A DNA stretch of 64,000 nucleotides. Origin: Flammeovirgaceae bacterium. GTDB lineage: Bacteria; Bacteroidota; Bacteroidia; Cytophagales; Cyclobacteriaceae. This document shows, in pieces, positions 34,968 to 46,686 of this stretch (positions within the stretch are counted from its first letter, which is position 1; every line of letters begins with the position of its first letter). The position numbers were made by a program, and so were the translations under genes. The DNA is taken from positions 1-64,000 of the forward strand of contig JAJTEH010000003.1 in NCBI GenBank assembly GCA_021298355.1, in the 5' to 3' direction. The notes beneath the pieces are model-generated. The model saw only the letters and a program-made list of their open reading frames with translations. It was not told the DNA's origin and ran no database searches.

Positions 34968-36998
34968 ATGAGAGCAATCATTATTTTTTGTTTTATATGT
35001 TGTACAACAAATTCATTAGCTCAAATTGATTCTATCATTACCGTAATCAATAATGAAAAGGGTGTATCAAGAGTTGAGGCAGGACTTAACTTTATGAAAA
35101 GCCAGCTTAATAAAAACCCACAATTGGCGCTTGATGCATCTGAAGAAATTTTAAAAATATTCTATAAGGATAAGGATAGCCTAAGCATAACCAAAGTGCT
35201 ATATGCTCAGGCATTTTTATTAAGAAGATTGGCGCGAGAAAAAGAAGCAATCATTATTTTAGATAAAGCATATGGTTTGGCCAAACGAAATCAATTTTTC
35301 GAAGAGTTAAGTAAAATCATCAATCTTAAAGCACTATCGTATACCTATACTGCACAATATGATCTGGCATTAAATGCCAACTTCGAAGCCTTAACAATTA
35401 ATGAAAAACTAAATAATAAGGAAGACCTGAGTATTTCTTGTAACAATATAGGGCTTGTTTACTTTAAGCTGAAAAATTATGAAGCTGCTTTAGAATATTA
35501 TAGGAAATCACTTGAAATAAAAAAAACCATTAATAGTAATTTCGATTTAGATCGCTTGTACATTAATATGGCACTTTGTTATAATCAGCTTGGCGATTTG
35601 CCAACAGCAGAAATGTATGTTAATAATGGTTTAGAGGTTTGTAAGGACAATTGTGCCAACGATTTAAAAATGTCTGCTGCTTATTGTTTTGGTATCATCA
35701 ATTTGGCAAACAACAAATTGGAAGCATCTGAAAAAAATTATTTAGTAGCAATCGAACTTTCTAAATCTCAGAACGAAAAACTTCTTCAAATAGAATCATT
35801 AAAGGGTTTAGCCGATGTTTACGAAAAACAAAATAAGCTGAACAAAGCGCTCGAAGTTTTGCAAGAGGCAGAAAAGCTTGCTCTTTCTTCCTATTATTAT
35901 CAGAACCTTGCCGATATTTATAAGAAGAATGCCAGAATACATTCGTTGAAAAATGATTTCGAAGTTTCAACTCAATATAGCAATAAATACATCCAACTAC
36001 GCGATAGCTTAATGAGTGAAGAACTCATTAAGAATTTAGCAGACGTTCAAGCTAAATATGCAGAGCGAGAAAACTTATCTACTATTCGCGACAACGAGAA
36101 AATTATCAAAGCGCAAAGAAGTTTAAATTATGCCATCGCCTTTATTGTAGTAATGGCATTTGCTTTTATCTATTTAATTATGCGCAATAGCCGCACGATT
36201 AAAAAACTAAATGCAAAGCTTGCACTCGAAGTAGAAAAGAAAACAAAAGAGTTAATTAAGGCTAACCATAATTTAAAACAAGTTAACGATGAGTTGGATA
36301 ATCTTGTTTATAAAACTTCGCACGACATCCGCGGACCACTTGCTACCTTAAAAGGAGTTTGTAACATTGCAATAATGGATGTGAAAGATCCGCTTGCTCT
36401 TTCGTTTCTTCATAAATTAGATATTACTTCTTCTCAACTCAATCAGGTTTTAGATAAGTTCTCTCGTGTTAATGAGATATATAACACACATGTTCGACCC
36501 GTTTCAGTAGATATCGAATGGGTAATAAAAGGTATCCTTCAAAATCAGATGCAAATTCAGCGTGTAAAGAAAATCGATTTGCAAGTAAACATCGAACCAA
36601 CACCTGATTTTAAAACTGAACCTAACTTATTTTATTACGCCATGTCTAGCGTAATAGACAATGCCTTTAAATATTACAACGAATCACCACGCATAGATTC
36701 CTTTGTGAACATTCAGGTACTCAATAAGGGTAAAGAAATAAAAATTATCATCAGAGATAATGGCGTAGGTATTCCCATCAATTTAGATGAAGATTCTCTT
36801 TTCCACATGTTTACCAGAGGTTCTGAACGCTCGTTAACAGGAGGTATGGGATTGTTTATTGCAGCTATTTCTACCAGAAAAATTCAAGGAGAGATTCATT
36901 TCAACCGCGCAGAAGATTTTTCATTCACAGAATTTTTGTTCGATTTGCCAATGGTGCCAGACCCCGCACGTATCGAAAAACCAAGAGAAAGACATTAA
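34968..36998 (+). CDS. TPR-containing membrane sensor histidine kinase
   Basis: 676 aa. Signal peptide (ends SLAQ), periplasmic TPR repeats (about 90-350, for example ALEYYRKSLEIKKT), a membrane helix (LNYAIAFIVVMAFAFIYLIM, about 385-405), a coiled coil, then HisKA with phospho-acceptor His452 in TSHDIRGPLATLKG and an HATPase domain with N-box SSVIDNAFKYYN, G1 DNGVGIP and G2 GGMGLFIA. No response regulator gene adjoins it, so its partner is elsewhere. Divergent from the two small peptide genes. Confidence 0.92.
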   Translation: MRAIIIFCFICCTTNSLAQIDSIITVINNEKGVSRVEAGLNFMKSQLNKNPQLALDASEEILKIFYKDKDSLSITKVLYAQAFLLRRLAREKEAIIILDKAYGLAKRNQFFEELSKIINLKALSYTYTAQYDLALNANFEALTINEKLNNKEDLSISCNNIGLVYFKLKNYEAALEYYRKSLEIKKTINSNFDLDRLYINMALCYNQLGDLPTAEMYVNNGLEVCKDNCANDLKMSAAYCFGIINLANNKLEASEKNYLVAIELSKSQNEKLLQIESLKGLADVYEKQNKLNKALEVLQEAEKLALSSYYYQNLADIYKKNARIHSLKNDFEVSTQYSNKYIQLRDSLMSEELIKNLADVQAKYAERENLSTIRDNEKIIKAQRSLNYAIAFIVVMAFAFIYLIMRNSRTIKKLNAKLALEVEKKTKELIKANHNLKQVNDELDNLVYKTSHDIRGPLATLKGVCNIAIMDVKDPLALSFLHKLDITSSQLNQVLDKFSRVNEIYNTHVRPVSVDIEWVIKGILQNQMQIQRVKKIDLQVNIEPTPDFKTEPNLFYYAMSSVIDNAFKYYNESPRIDSFVNIQVLNKGKEIKIIIRDNGVGIPINLDEDSLFHMFTRGSERSLTGGMGLFIAAISTRKIQGEIHFNRAEDFSFTEFLFDLPMVPDPARIEKPRERH

Positions 36999-37068
36999 TA
37001 GCTGAATAATCTTCCATCTTTTTGATTTATCTTTTTCCATTAAGCGATTATTGCGAAATTCGCACCTT

Positions 37069-39165
37069 ATGGCAGAAAAGAAATTTAAACGATATACCAT
37101 TACGGCTGCGTTGCCTTATGCCAATGGTCCTATTCACATTGGGCATGTAGCCGGTGCTTATCTACCTTCTGATATTTATGCTCGCTACTTGCGTTTAAAA
37201 GGAGAAGATGTTGCCTACGTTTGCGGCTCAGATGAACATGGAGTTGCTATAACATTGGGAGCAAAGAAAGAAGGAGTTACTCCTCGGCAATTTGTTGATA
37301 AGTATCATGCCTTGATGAAAAAAGCATTCGCAGATTTTGGTATCAGCTTCGATATTTATTCGCGTACGTCAAACGAAATTCATTACCAAACCGCACAAGA
37401 TTTTTTCAGGAAGATTGATGCACAAAATATTTTTTTAGAAGAAACATCCGAACAATATTTCGATGAAAAAGAAAATATTTTTTTAGCAGACCGATACATT
37501 TCCGGAACCTGCCCCAATTGCGGACATCCCAATGCGTATGGCGACCAATGCGAGAAGTGTGGAACATCCCTAAGCCCACGCCAACTCATTAATCCTACAT
37601 CAACTGTTTCTGGTGCTACACCTGTTCTAAAACCAACTAAACATTGGTATTTTCCTCTTAATAAATTTGAAGATTGGTTGAAAGAATGGTTAATCGAAGG
37701 ACATGCGAAAGATTGGAAAAGCAATGTGTATGGCCAATGCAAATCGTGGATTGATCAAGGATTACAACCACGTTCTATTACACGCGATTTAGAGTGGGGT
37801 ATACCAGTACCACGCGAAGATGCGAAAGGAAAAGTGTTATACGTTTGGTTCGATGCGCCAATCGGTTATATCTCTGCCACAAAAGAATTAAAAGGAAAAG
37901 ATTGGGAAAAATATTGGAAAGATCCTGAAACGCGTTTGGTTCATTTCATCGGAAAAGATAACATCGTATTTCATTGCATTATTTTTCCGGCAATGTTAAA
38001 AGCCGAAGGAAGTTTTATTCTTCCGGATAATGTTCCAGCCAACGAGTTTTTAAATTTAGAAGGAGATAAACTTTCAACTTCGCGCAATCATGCAGTTTGG
38101 TTGCACGAGTATTTGGTTGATTTCCCCAATAGAAGAGATGAGTTACGCTACACCATCACTTCCATTTCTCCTGAAACAAAAGATGCAGATTTCACCTGGA
38201 AAGATTATCAGCAAAAAGTAAACAGCGAATTAGTAGCCATACTCGGTAATTTTGTGAATCGTGTGATGGTACTAACCTGGAAATATTTCGATGGTAAAGT
38301 TCCTTCTGCTGAAGAAATAAAACCTACTTCAGAAAAACGAGAAAGAATATTATCACTTTATAACGATGCGCATACTAATCTCAATGCTTCCATCAAAGAA
38401 ATGAATCGGGCATTAGATGAATTCAGGTTCAGAGATGCACAGTTTCACATGATGAATTTAGCTCGTGTTGGCAATAAATTTTTAGCCGACACAGAACCGT
38501 GGAAGTTAGCTAAAGAAGATATGGAGGCAGTGGCCGGTATTTTAAACTATGCCTTAATGGTGGTTGGTAATATTGCTTTTGCTTGCCAACCATTTTTACC
38601 GGATGCATCTTTATCTATTTTAAAACAATTGAATATCGATAGTAACGATTCTAAAAAATTCTGGAACAATGGAGAATTGATTGAACCATTAAAAGAAGGA
38701 CATCAACTGAATCAGCCTGAATTGTTATTCAGAAATGTGGAAGACGAAGATATTGCTAAGCAAGTAGAAAAGTTACAATCCGTAAAAAAGAAAAAAATGG
38801 AAACGGCACAAGAAACTAACTCTGTAAAACCTATTAAAGAAACTATTGTATTCGATGACTTCGCTAAAATTGATATTAGAATTGGCAAAGTAGTAGCTGC
38901 CGAAAAAATGGAAAAGTCAGATAAACTTTTGAAGTTAACGGTACAAAGTGGCGTAGATACTAGAACAATTTTAAGTGGCATAGCCAAACATTACACACCA
39001 GAACAAATGCTTGGTAAGCAAGTAACTTTTGTTGCCAATTTGGCTCCTCGTAAAATGATGGGTTTAGAATCGCAAGGCATGATTTTAATGGCCGAAGATG
39101 CACAAGGAAAATTAAGATTGGTATTACCGGATGATGAAGTGAATCCCGGAGCAACTGTTGCTTAA
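37069..39165 (+). CDS. metG: Methionyl-tRNA synthetase
   Basis: 698 aa from the ATG at 37069 (a TTG at 37051 would add six residues). HIGH motif in [12 protein letters not shown], zinc site CPNCGH...CEKCGTS, KMSKS-type motif reading KLSTSR, and a C-terminal EMAP II/Trbp111-like tRNA-binding domain (about 590-698, [20 protein letters not shown]) after a Lys-rich linker, so it should be a dimer. Followed by a bidirectional terminator. Confidence 0.98.
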   Translation: MAEKKFKRYTITAALPYANGPIHIGHVAGAYLPSDIYARYLRLKGEDVAYVCGSDEHGVAITLGAKKEGVTPRQFVDKYHALMKKAFADFGISFDIYSRTSNEIHYQTAQDFFRKIDAQNIFLEETSEQYFDEKENIFLADRYISGTCPNCGHPNAYGDQCEKCGTSLSPRQLINPTSTVSGATPVLKPTKHWYFPLNKFEDWLKEWLIEGHAKDWKSNVYGQCKSWIDQGLQPRSITRDLEWGIPVPREDAKGKVLYVWFDAPIGYISATKELKGKDWEKYWKDPETRLVHFIGKDNIVFHCIIFPAMLKAEGSFILPDNVPANEFLNLEGDKLSTSRNHAVWLHEYLVDFPNRRDELRYTITSISPETKDADFTWKDYQQKVNSELVAILGNFVNRVMVLTWKYFDGKVPSAEEIKPTSEKRERILSLYNDAHTNLNASIKEMNRALDEFRFRDAQFHMMNLARVGNKFLADTEPWKLAKEDMEAVAGILNYALMVVGNIAFACQPFLPDASLSILKQLNIDSNDSKKFWNNGELIEPLKEGHQLNQPELLFRNVEDEDIAKQVEKLQSVKKKKMETAQETNSVKPIKETIVFDDFAKIDIRIGKVVAAEKMEKSDKLLKLTVQSGVDTRTILSGIAKHYTPEQMLGKQVTFVANLAPRKMMGLESQGMILMAEDAQGKLRLVLPDDEVNPGATVA

Positions 39166-39197
39166 AAAAATAAAACCGGTGATTAACCGGTTTTTTT
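39165..39197 (+). terminator. Bidirectional terminator between metG and the USP gene
   Basis: AAAACCGGT (39172-39180) pairs with ACCGGTTTT (39186-39194), 5-nt loop, with further T after it and a run of A before it, so it works for metG (+) and for the convergent stress-protein gene (-). Confidence 0.85.
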
Positions 39198-39216
39198 ATT
39201 CATATTCATTTAAAAG

Positions 39217-39960
39217 TTATACTAAACTTAAAATAGGCACATCCGTTTCTTCTAACAAACGCGCTACCAATTTACCTTTAGAATTATTTTCGTTTTGTCC
39301 GTGGTCGCGAAGCAAGAGCGTTAGTAAATCGATTTTATTTTTGTGTACATAATCCTGAATTGCAGAAGGAAAATCATCGCTCTTAATGAAAACATATTCA
39401 TGGTTCACCAATTCAAGATAATACTCTAACGATTCTTCTGCTTCATCGGCTTTTGGTTTAAATTCTTTTTCGATGTGTAATACATCTACTTTTGCTTTGC
39501 TGCTTTGGGCTACATCGCGCAAGGGTTCTAAAGCATTGCCAACTTGTATTTCTTTAAAGTCGTTGGCATACACTATGTTTTCAATATTTGTTTTATTGTT
39601 TCCTTTCGGGATAATCAATACGGGAGCATCAGTAAGTTTAAGCAGTTCTTTTACCATTGTTTTTCCTGTTAAACCAATTAACACTAATTGTGGCTTAACC
39701 TGTTTAATGGCTTCTTGTATCTTCTCGATAATCTTACCACTGGTAACAGAAAGTTTTACATGCGCATGCCAATCTTTTAAAATAGTTTCTTGCAGCGTTT
39801 TGAATTGGTTGTACGCTTGTATTTGTAAGTTTTCATTTAGTTCGGGCATAACGTGCAATAATTGTACATGCACATTTTCTTTTTTATACAACGCCTTTGC
39901 ATAAGCAATGGCAGTAACCGATGCGGATTGGAAGTCTATGGGGATGAGGATGGTTTTCAT
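39217..39960 (-). CDS. Universal stress protein, two-domain
   Basis: 247 aa made of two USP domains. Domain 1 starts KTILIPIDFQSASVTAIAYA and ends with VLIGLTGKTMVKELL; domain 2 (about 135-247) starts NIVYANDFKEI and ends NSKGKLVARLLEETDVPIL. The G-x2-G-x9-G ATP loop is only partly kept, so nucleotide binding is uncertain. Alone between metG and pth. Confidence 0.9.
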   Translation of the reverse strand: MKTILIPIDFQSASVTAIAYAKALYKKENVHVQLLHVMPELNENLQIQAYNQFKTLQETILKDWHAHVKLSVTSGKIIEKIQEAIKQVKPQLVLIGLTGKTMVKELLKLTDAPVLIIPKGNNKTNIENIVYANDFKEIQVGNALEPLRDVAQSSKAKVDVLHIEKEFKPKADEAEESLEYYLELVNHEYVFIKSDDFPSAIQDYVHKNKIDLLTLLLRDHGQNENNSKGKLVARLLEETDVPILSLV

Positions 39961-40052
39961 ATCGTTTTATTTACTTGAATAAAACTACTTCAAGCAACAG
40001 ATAATCATCCTCAAGATTATCAGACTAAAGATTGATATTAGTCATGCAAACG

Positions 40053-40613
40053 TTAACTATTATACTTTGTCATGGTATTCGCTAAACCGGCTGTGCAAAA
40101 AGATACTATCATTTCTCCGGCTTTATCCATATGCATGGGTAAAGCATCAATTTCATTTTTAGAAAAATTTCCTAATACATAATCCACCTGCTGGCCTTTG
40201 CCAAATTCACTACCAATACCAAATCGCAAACGAGCGTAATCTTGTCCGTTTAAAAATTGTTCAATACTTTTTAAACCATTATGGCCGGCAGAGCTACCTT
40301 TACCTCGCATGCGCAAGGTGCCAAAAGGCAGTGCGATATCGTCCATTACAACTAATACATTTTCTTTAGGTACAGATAATTCTTGCATCCAGTAGGCTAC
40401 AGCTTTTCCGCTGGCATTCATATACGTAGTGGGTTTAATGATGTGAATGCTTTTGCCTTTGTATTTTAATAAAGTATAGTAAGCATGTCTTTCTAAACTG
40501 AAATCTATTTTATGTAAATCGGCTAATCGGTCGGCAATCAGAAAGCCAATATTATGGCGCGTGAGTTCGTACTCAGGTCCGATGTTTCCTAAACAAGCGA
40601 TTAAAAATTTCAT
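40053..40613 (-). CDS. pth: Peptidyl-tRNA hydrolase
   Basis: 186 aa. Releases tRNA from peptidyl-tRNA lost by ribosomes. LIACLGNIGPEYELTRHNIGF includes the catalytic His; KPTTYMNASGKAV, VMDDIALPFG and GKGSSAGHNGLKSI are the other family blocks. Lies downstream of rplY but after a terminator. Confidence 0.97.
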   Translation of the reverse strand: MKFLIACLGNIGPEYELTRHNIGFLIADRLADLHKIDFSLERHAYYTLLKYKGKSIHIIKPTTYMNASGKAVAYWMQELSVPKENVLVVMDDIALPFGTLRMRGKGSSAGHNGLKSIEQFLNGQDYARLRFGIGSEFGKGQQVDYVLGNFSKNEIDALPMHMDKAGEMIVSFCTAGLANTMTKYNS

Positions 40614-40621
40614 ACCGTATA

Positions 40622-40659
40622 AAAATAAAAAAACCTTTCTGTTTGAGCAGAAAGGTTTT
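40622..40659 (-). terminator. Terminator after rplY
   Basis: AAAACCTTTCTG (40630-40641) pairs with CAGAAAGGTTTT (40648-40659), 6-nt loop, with a T-rich run beyond the stem on the minus strand, 17 nt past the rplY stop. Confidence 0.85.
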
Positions 40660-40676
40660 GTATAGAATCAATTCGA

Positions 40677-41336
40677 TTACTTCTTACCTTCTTCTTTCTT
40701 AGCAGGAGCAGCAGCAGGTTTAGCACCGGCAGCAGGAGCGGCAGCAGCAGGAGTTTCGGCAGCTTTAGCGGCATCTTCGGCAGCCATACGAGCAGCGCGA
40801 GGAACTTCTACAGCAGCAATTGCAGCAGCTTTAGGATCTAAGAATTCAAGGCCTGCGATGTTCATATCACCAACTTTTACAGCATGGTGGAAATCAAGTT
40901 CTGAAACGCTTACATCGATATGATCTGGCATATCTTTTGGAAAGCCATAAACTTTTAAAGCAGCACGCTTGCGAATAAGTGCACCTCCTTTAGCTACACC
41001 AGGAGCGTTACCTACTAAACGCACAGGAATTTGCATTTTGATTTTGCGGTCATCGCTGATGCGCAAGAAATCAGCATGTAAAATAATTTCACTTACCGGG
41101 TGGAATTGCACTTCTTGTAAGATGGCTTTGTATTCTTTGCCTTCTACGTTTACCAATACAAAGTGTGCTTCGTTTGTGTAAACTAATTCGCGGAAAAGAA
41201 TCATGGGAGCATGGAAATGAATTTGCTCATTATCTCCGTACAACACGCATGGAACATTGCCTTCTTCTCTGATTTTCTTAGAGTCAGCCTTTCCGAGATT
41301 TGCTCTTTTATACCCTATAATCTCTATGGTTTTCAT
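40677..41336 (-). CDS. rplY: 50S ribosomal protein L25 (Ctc/TL5 type)
   Basis: 219 aa from ATG 41336 (MKTIEIIGYKRANLGK). 5S rRNA-binding L25 domain (about 1-92) plus the C-terminal beta domain of the long Ctc/TL5 form (about 93-180), followed by an Ala/Pro/Lys tail (about 180-219) likely to be disordered. An open frame continues upstream to 41429 but would overlap prs and lacks family resemblance. 28 nt after prs, so one transcript. Confidence 0.96.
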   Translation of the reverse strand: MKTIEIIGYKRANLGKADSKKIREEGNVPCVLYGDNEQIHFHAPMILFRELVYTNEAHFVLVNVEGKEYKAILQEVQFHPVSEIILHADFLRISDDRKIKMQIPVRLVGNAPGVAKGGALIRKRAALKVYGFPKDMPDHIDVSVSELDFHHAVKVGDMNIAGLEFLDPKAAAIAAVEVPRAARMAAEDAAKAAETPAAAAPAAGAKPAAAPAKKEEGKK

Positions 41337-41364
41337 AATTGTTAATTGTTTATGGTTAGTTAAA

Positions 41365-42294
41365 TTATAAACGCATGAATAAAGAACTAATGGATTCGTG
41401 ATCGTGGATTTTACGAATAGCTTTCGCAAACAAATCAGAAACGGTTAGTACTTTAATTTTGTTAGTTTTTTGTTTTAAAGGAATGGTATCCGTTACCACC
41501 AATTCTTCTAAAACAGAATTCTCTATATTTTCATAAGCATTGCCACTTAAAACTGCATGCGTACAAACAGCTCGTACAGAGTTAGCTCCTTTTTCTTTTA
41601 AAAGTGCTGCGGCTTTGCAAATGGTTCCGGCTGTATCTACCAAATCGTCAACCAATACAACATCTTTACCTTCAACTTCACCAATCAAACGCATCGATTC
41701 TATTTTGTTAGCTTCTTTTCTGTATTTATCACACACAGCAAAATCAGCTTCAAAAAACTTAGCAAAACTTCTGGCGCGTTTAATACCTCCAACATCCGGG
41801 GAAGCAAACATGATATTTTCTAACTGAAGTGATTTCAGATAAGGCACAAAAATGAAAGCACCATCCAGGTGATCAACCGGTATATCAAAGAAACCTTGAA
41901 TTTGATCTGCGTGTAAATCGCAAGTCATGATTCGCGAAGCGCCAGCTGCTGAAATTAAATTGGCAATCATTTTGGCTGCAATAGCAACGCGAGGTTTATC
42001 TTTTCTATCCTGGCGTGCGTAGCCAAAATAAGGAATAACAACATTTACATTTTGTGCACTCGCTCTTTTAGCAGCATCAACCATCAACAATAACTCCATT
42101 AAGTTATCGGTAGGAGGGAATGTAGATTGTATTAAAAAAACATCGTGACCCCGTACTGACTCATTAATGATAGGACACATCTCTCCATCGCTGAAAGTCT
42201 GGTACTTTACTTCGCCCAGCGGCTCGCCATAAGAGTGGGCAATTTTATCTGCCAGGTAAAGGGTAGATCTGCCGCTGAAGAGTTTTACTGCCAT
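41365..42294 (-). CDS. prs: Ribose-phosphate pyrophosphokinase
   Basis: 309 aa. Makes PRPP from ribose 5-phosphate and ATP; supplies PyrR/PyrB-linked pyrimidine synthesis and others. FSDGEMCPIINESVRG, the Mg site YARQDRKDKPR, the flexible loop and the PRPP motif DVVLVDDLVDTAGTICKA are intact. Confidence 0.97.
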   Translation of the reverse strand: MAVKLFSGRSTLYLADKIAHSYGEPLGEVKYQTFSDGEMCPIINESVRGHDVFLIQSTFPPTDNLMELLLMVDAAKRASAQNVNVVIPYFGYARQDRKDKPRVAIAAKMIANLISAAGASRIMTCDLHADQIQGFFDIPVDHLDGAFIFVPYLKSLQLENIMFASPDVGGIKRARSFAKFFEADFAVCDKYRKEANKIESMRLIGEVEGKDVVLVDDLVDTAGTICKAAALLKEKGANSVRAVCTHAVLSGNAYENIENSVLEELVVTDTIPLKQKTNKIKVLTVSDLFAKAIRKIHDHESISSLFMRL

Positions 42295-42345
42295 TTTATT
42301 TTTGGTTGTGGGTTTTCATTTAAAACACCCAAAATCCCTTTAACT

Positions 42346-42380
42346 AAAAATCCCACCCCGAGGGGTCGAGGCGGGATTTT
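42346..42380 (-). terminator. Terminator after tRNA-Gln
   Basis: AAAATCCC (42347-42354) pairs with GGGATTTT (42373-42380), with further CC/GG pairing across one mismatch; minus-strand T run of five follows. It lies 3 nt past the encoded CCA end of the tRNA. Confidence 0.7.
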
Positions 42381-42382
42381 GT

Positions 42383-42456
42383 TGGTTGTCCTACTAGGAT
42401 TCGAACCTAGAAAAGCAGAATCAAAATCTGCTGTGTTACCATTACACCATAGGACA
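42383..42456 (-). tRNA. tRNA-Gln (anticodon TTG)
   Basis: Read on the minus strand: acceptor TGTCCTA pairs with TAGGACA (7 bp), anticodon arm CAGATTTTGATTCTG with anticodon TTG, T arm CTAGGTTCGAATCCTAG, discriminator A and an encoded CCA. The leader carries a promoter and a terminator follows. Confidence 0.97.
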
Positions 42457-42481
42457 GTACCTAGCCCAAAATTTGGGTCTG

Positions 42482-42510
42482 CAAAGGTAGAATTTTTTCA
42501 TAAAAAGCAA
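42482..42510 (-). promoter_or_regulatory. tRNA-Gln promoter
   Basis: On the minus strand TTG (42508-42510), 18-nt spacer, TACCTTTG (42482-42489) and C: a strong match to the phylum consensus. Transcription would start about 42475, some 19 nt before the mature tRNA. Confidence 0.75.
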
Positions 42511-42668
42511 TAGGGTGGCTTTAAAATTTTGACCTGTAAAAAGTGGTCTCAGGCTTTTTTTATTTGGGTATTTAAGTTCAACAAAGCTAAAATCAGATTT
42601 TAGTCTGTGTTAGTCAGGCTATTACGTAGAGCTTCTGTATAATCAGCCAATTTTATTTTGTTCAGTGA

Positions 42669-44336
<1,668 letters not shown>

Positions 44337-44477
44337 CATTAAAGAAAGAACAGTAATTGGCTAAGTACGAGAATATAACGTTGACATATACCTTCTAAAA
44401 GTAAATGTTTATGTTAAGTTTTAGTTAATTAAACAAAGTGATTTTTTCTTTTTCGATTTTATTCGTTGCTTCCGAAT

Positions 44478-45629
44478 ATGAAATATCCTTCGTTAGTTTC
44501 CGATATACTTCGATCAAATTCATCTTATGATGTGTTGGCTTGGGCCTCGGCCAGAATTAATTTACTGGGGGAGCACATCGATTATAATCAAGGGTATGTA
44601 ATGCCGGCTTCTATTCAGTTTAAAACGATTACCTGCCTTAAAAAAAATGGAAAGAATGAATATTATTTTTTCTCGGATCACCATCCAACTGTACATCTTT
44701 CTGGTATAAAAAAACAAAGTCACGAAAAGGCTTGGGTTAATTATCTGTTGGGTGTGATGGATAAGTTTAGTCAGGCTGGTGTTTCTATTCCTTATTTCGA
44801 TTGTACTATTATCAGTACTGTTCCGGTTGGAGCCGGGCTTTCTTCTTCGGCTGCACTTTCTTGTAGTTTTGCTTTGGCCTTGCAAAACTTTTTAAAGTTA
44901 AATTTATCTTTAGAAGAGTTAGCTAAAATAGCGCAATGGTCGGAACATGAATACGCAGGAGTGAAGTGTGGTTTAATGGATCAAACGGCTTCTTTACAAG
45001 GCAAGCATTCTCAGATTTTAATCATGGATTGTCTTACTAACAAAGTGGAGTATATCCCAATTCAATTATCAAAAGAAAAATTTATTCTGTTAGATAGTGG
45101 TGTAAAACACATGTTAGATAACTCTGCATATAACAAAAGAAGACAATCATGCGAAGAAGGTTTTAATAGCATTAGATCTCATTTTCCTAACGTTCATTCG
45201 TTTAGAGATGTTAGTTTAAACATGCTTGATGTTATTCAGAATGAAGAGATAAAGAAAAGATGTCAATTCGTAATTCAGGAGATAGAAAGAACTCAACTAG
45301 CTGTTTCTGTAATTAAGAGTAATAACGTTAAAGCGTTAGGATCGCTAATGTACGCAACCCATCATGGCTTATCCGGATTATACGAAGTGAGTTGTGAAGA
45401 AACTGATTATATAGTTGATGAATTAAACAAGTTACCAACGGCAGCCGGTGCCAGAATGATGGGAGCAGGCTTTGGGGGTTGCGTATTAGCATTGGTTAAA
45501 GCTGATGACTTCGAACATTCCTTACACGTACTAGAAAAAAAATACAGAGATAAATTTGCGCTAAAGCTAAAACATTACGAAGTTACTATTGATGATGCAA
45601 GCGGATGTATCTTGCCATCCATAGCATGA
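44478..45629 (+). CDS. galK: Galactokinase
   Basis: 383 aa from ATG 44478 (a TTG at 44466 would add four residues). Phosphorylates galactose at C1. Substrate motif ARINLLGEHIDYNQGYV, ATP motif PVGAGLSSSAALS and the C-terminal GARMMGAGFGGCVLAL of the GHMP family are present. Overlaps galM by ATGA. galT and galE are not adjacent. Confidence 0.95.
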   Translation: MKYPSLVSDILRSNSSYDVLAWASARINLLGEHIDYNQGYVMPASIQFKTITCLKKNGKNEYYFFSDHHPTVHLSGIKKQSHEKAWVNYLLGVMDKFSQAGVSIPYFDCTIISTVPVGAGLSSSAALSCSFALALQNFLKLNLSLEELAKIAQWSEHEYAGVKCGLMDQTASLQGKHSQILIMDCLTNKVEYIPIQLSKEKFILLDSGVKHMLDNSAYNKRRQSCEEGFNSIRSHFPNVHSFRDVSLNMLDVIQNEEIKKRCQFVIQEIERTQLAVSVIKSNNVKALGSLMYATHHGLSGLYEVSCEETDYIVDELNKLPTAAGARMMGAGFGGCVLALVKADDFEHSLHVLEKKYRDKFALKLKHYEVTIDDASGCILPSIA

Positions 45630-46639
45630 TAAAAGAGTTTGGTAAATTACCATCGGGGAAACAAGTCTTTACCTATACCATTAAGAATAATGCAGGCCTA
45701 ACACTATCTGCCATAAACTTAGGAGGTATCATTACTTCATTGCAAATTCCTTTTCACACAGGCTTGGTTAACACTGTGCTTGGGTATTCTTCGCTAGAAC
45801 CGTACTTAACCAACGTTGCTTATGTAGGTGCTATAATTGGTCGTTATGCCAACAGAATAAAAAACGGAGAATTTAAATTAGGTAATAGACATATACAGGT
45901 ATATAAAAATAATGGTCAGAATCACCTTCACGGTGGGCTATATGGTTTCGATCGGCAATTTTGGGAAATAGAAATAGATACATTCGAAAATCATCCGGCA
46001 CTTTTACTTTCTTATGTTAGTAAAGATGGAGAAGAAGGATATCCGGGAGAGTTAAAAACAGAAGTAATCTACCAACTTAAAGAAAACACGCTAAGGGTAA
46101 TCTTTAAAGCAAGAACTAACCTAACAACAGCCGTTAATTTAACCCAACATAGTTATTTCAACCTATCAGAAGTAAAAACAAGTATCACACAAAATTTATT
46201 GCAGATACTATCGGATCGTTTTGCACCGGTAGATGAAACTCAAATTCCTAATAACGGATTGATACCTGTTACTCAAACACCTTTCGATTGTAGAACCGCG
46301 AAACGCATACACGATATTCTGTCGCAAAATCATGCACAATTGGTAATCGGAGAAGGTATTGATCATAGTTGGGAGACGAGTAAAAATCTTGAAACCCCAA
46401 TTGCAATACTCATAAATGAAGAACAGAAACGTGCGATGTCTGTTTACACCAATCAACCAGCTTTACACGTTTACACAGGAAACCATCTAAAAGATATGGG
46501 TTTACCTAAACATGCAGCAATTTGTTTTGAGACACAGCACTTTCCGGATACCATTAATCAACCAACATTAGGAAATTCTATCCTTACACCTACTGAAGAA
46601 TATTACCACGAAACCATCTTTACATTTTTTGATGCTTAA
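45626..46639 (+). CDS. galM: Aldose 1-epimerase (mutarotase)
   Basis: 337 aa from ATG 45626. Interconverts sugar anomers so galactose enters GalK as the alpha form. Family motifs NLGGIITSL, GRYANRIKNGEF, NGQNHLHGG and the active-site His in VNLTQHSYFNLS are all present; the catalytic Glu is near CFETQHFPD. Confidence 0.95.
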   Translation: MIKEFGKLPSGKQVFTYTIKNNAGLTLSAINLGGIITSLQIPFHTGLVNTVLGYSSLEPYLTNVAYVGAIIGRYANRIKNGEFKLGNRHIQVYKNNGQNHLHGGLYGFDRQFWEIEIDTFENHPALLLSYVSKDGEEGYPGELKTEVIYQLKENTLRVIFKARTNLTTAVNLTQHSYFNLSEVKTSITQNLLQILSDRFAPVDETQIPNNGLIPVTQTPFDCRTAKRIHDILSQNHAQLVIGEGIDHSWETSKNLETPIAILINEEQKRAMSVYTNQPALHVYTGNHLKDMGLPKHAAICFETQHFPDTINQPTLGNSILTPTEEYYHETIFTFFDA

Positions 46640-46686
46640 TTTCTATATCCATCGAACATTTCTATAATTTTATCGGTTGTATCTAT

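Noticed and set aside
37051-37068. TTG upstream start for metG
   Set aside because: The six extra residues do not match the family and ATG 37069 ([12 protein letters not shown]) is normal.
37383-37742. Minus-strand open frame of 119 codons inside metG
   Set aside because: Antisense shadow of a conserved enzyme, no family resemblance.
40680-40800. Ala-rich repetitive codons in rplY read as a DNA repeat or CRISPR
   Set aside because: The repetition is a coding low-complexity tail (Ala/Pro/Lys), without spaced identical repeats.
41337-41429. N-terminal extension of rplY to 41429
   Set aside because: It would overlap prs and precedes the conserved L25 N-terminus; ATG 41336 fits the family.
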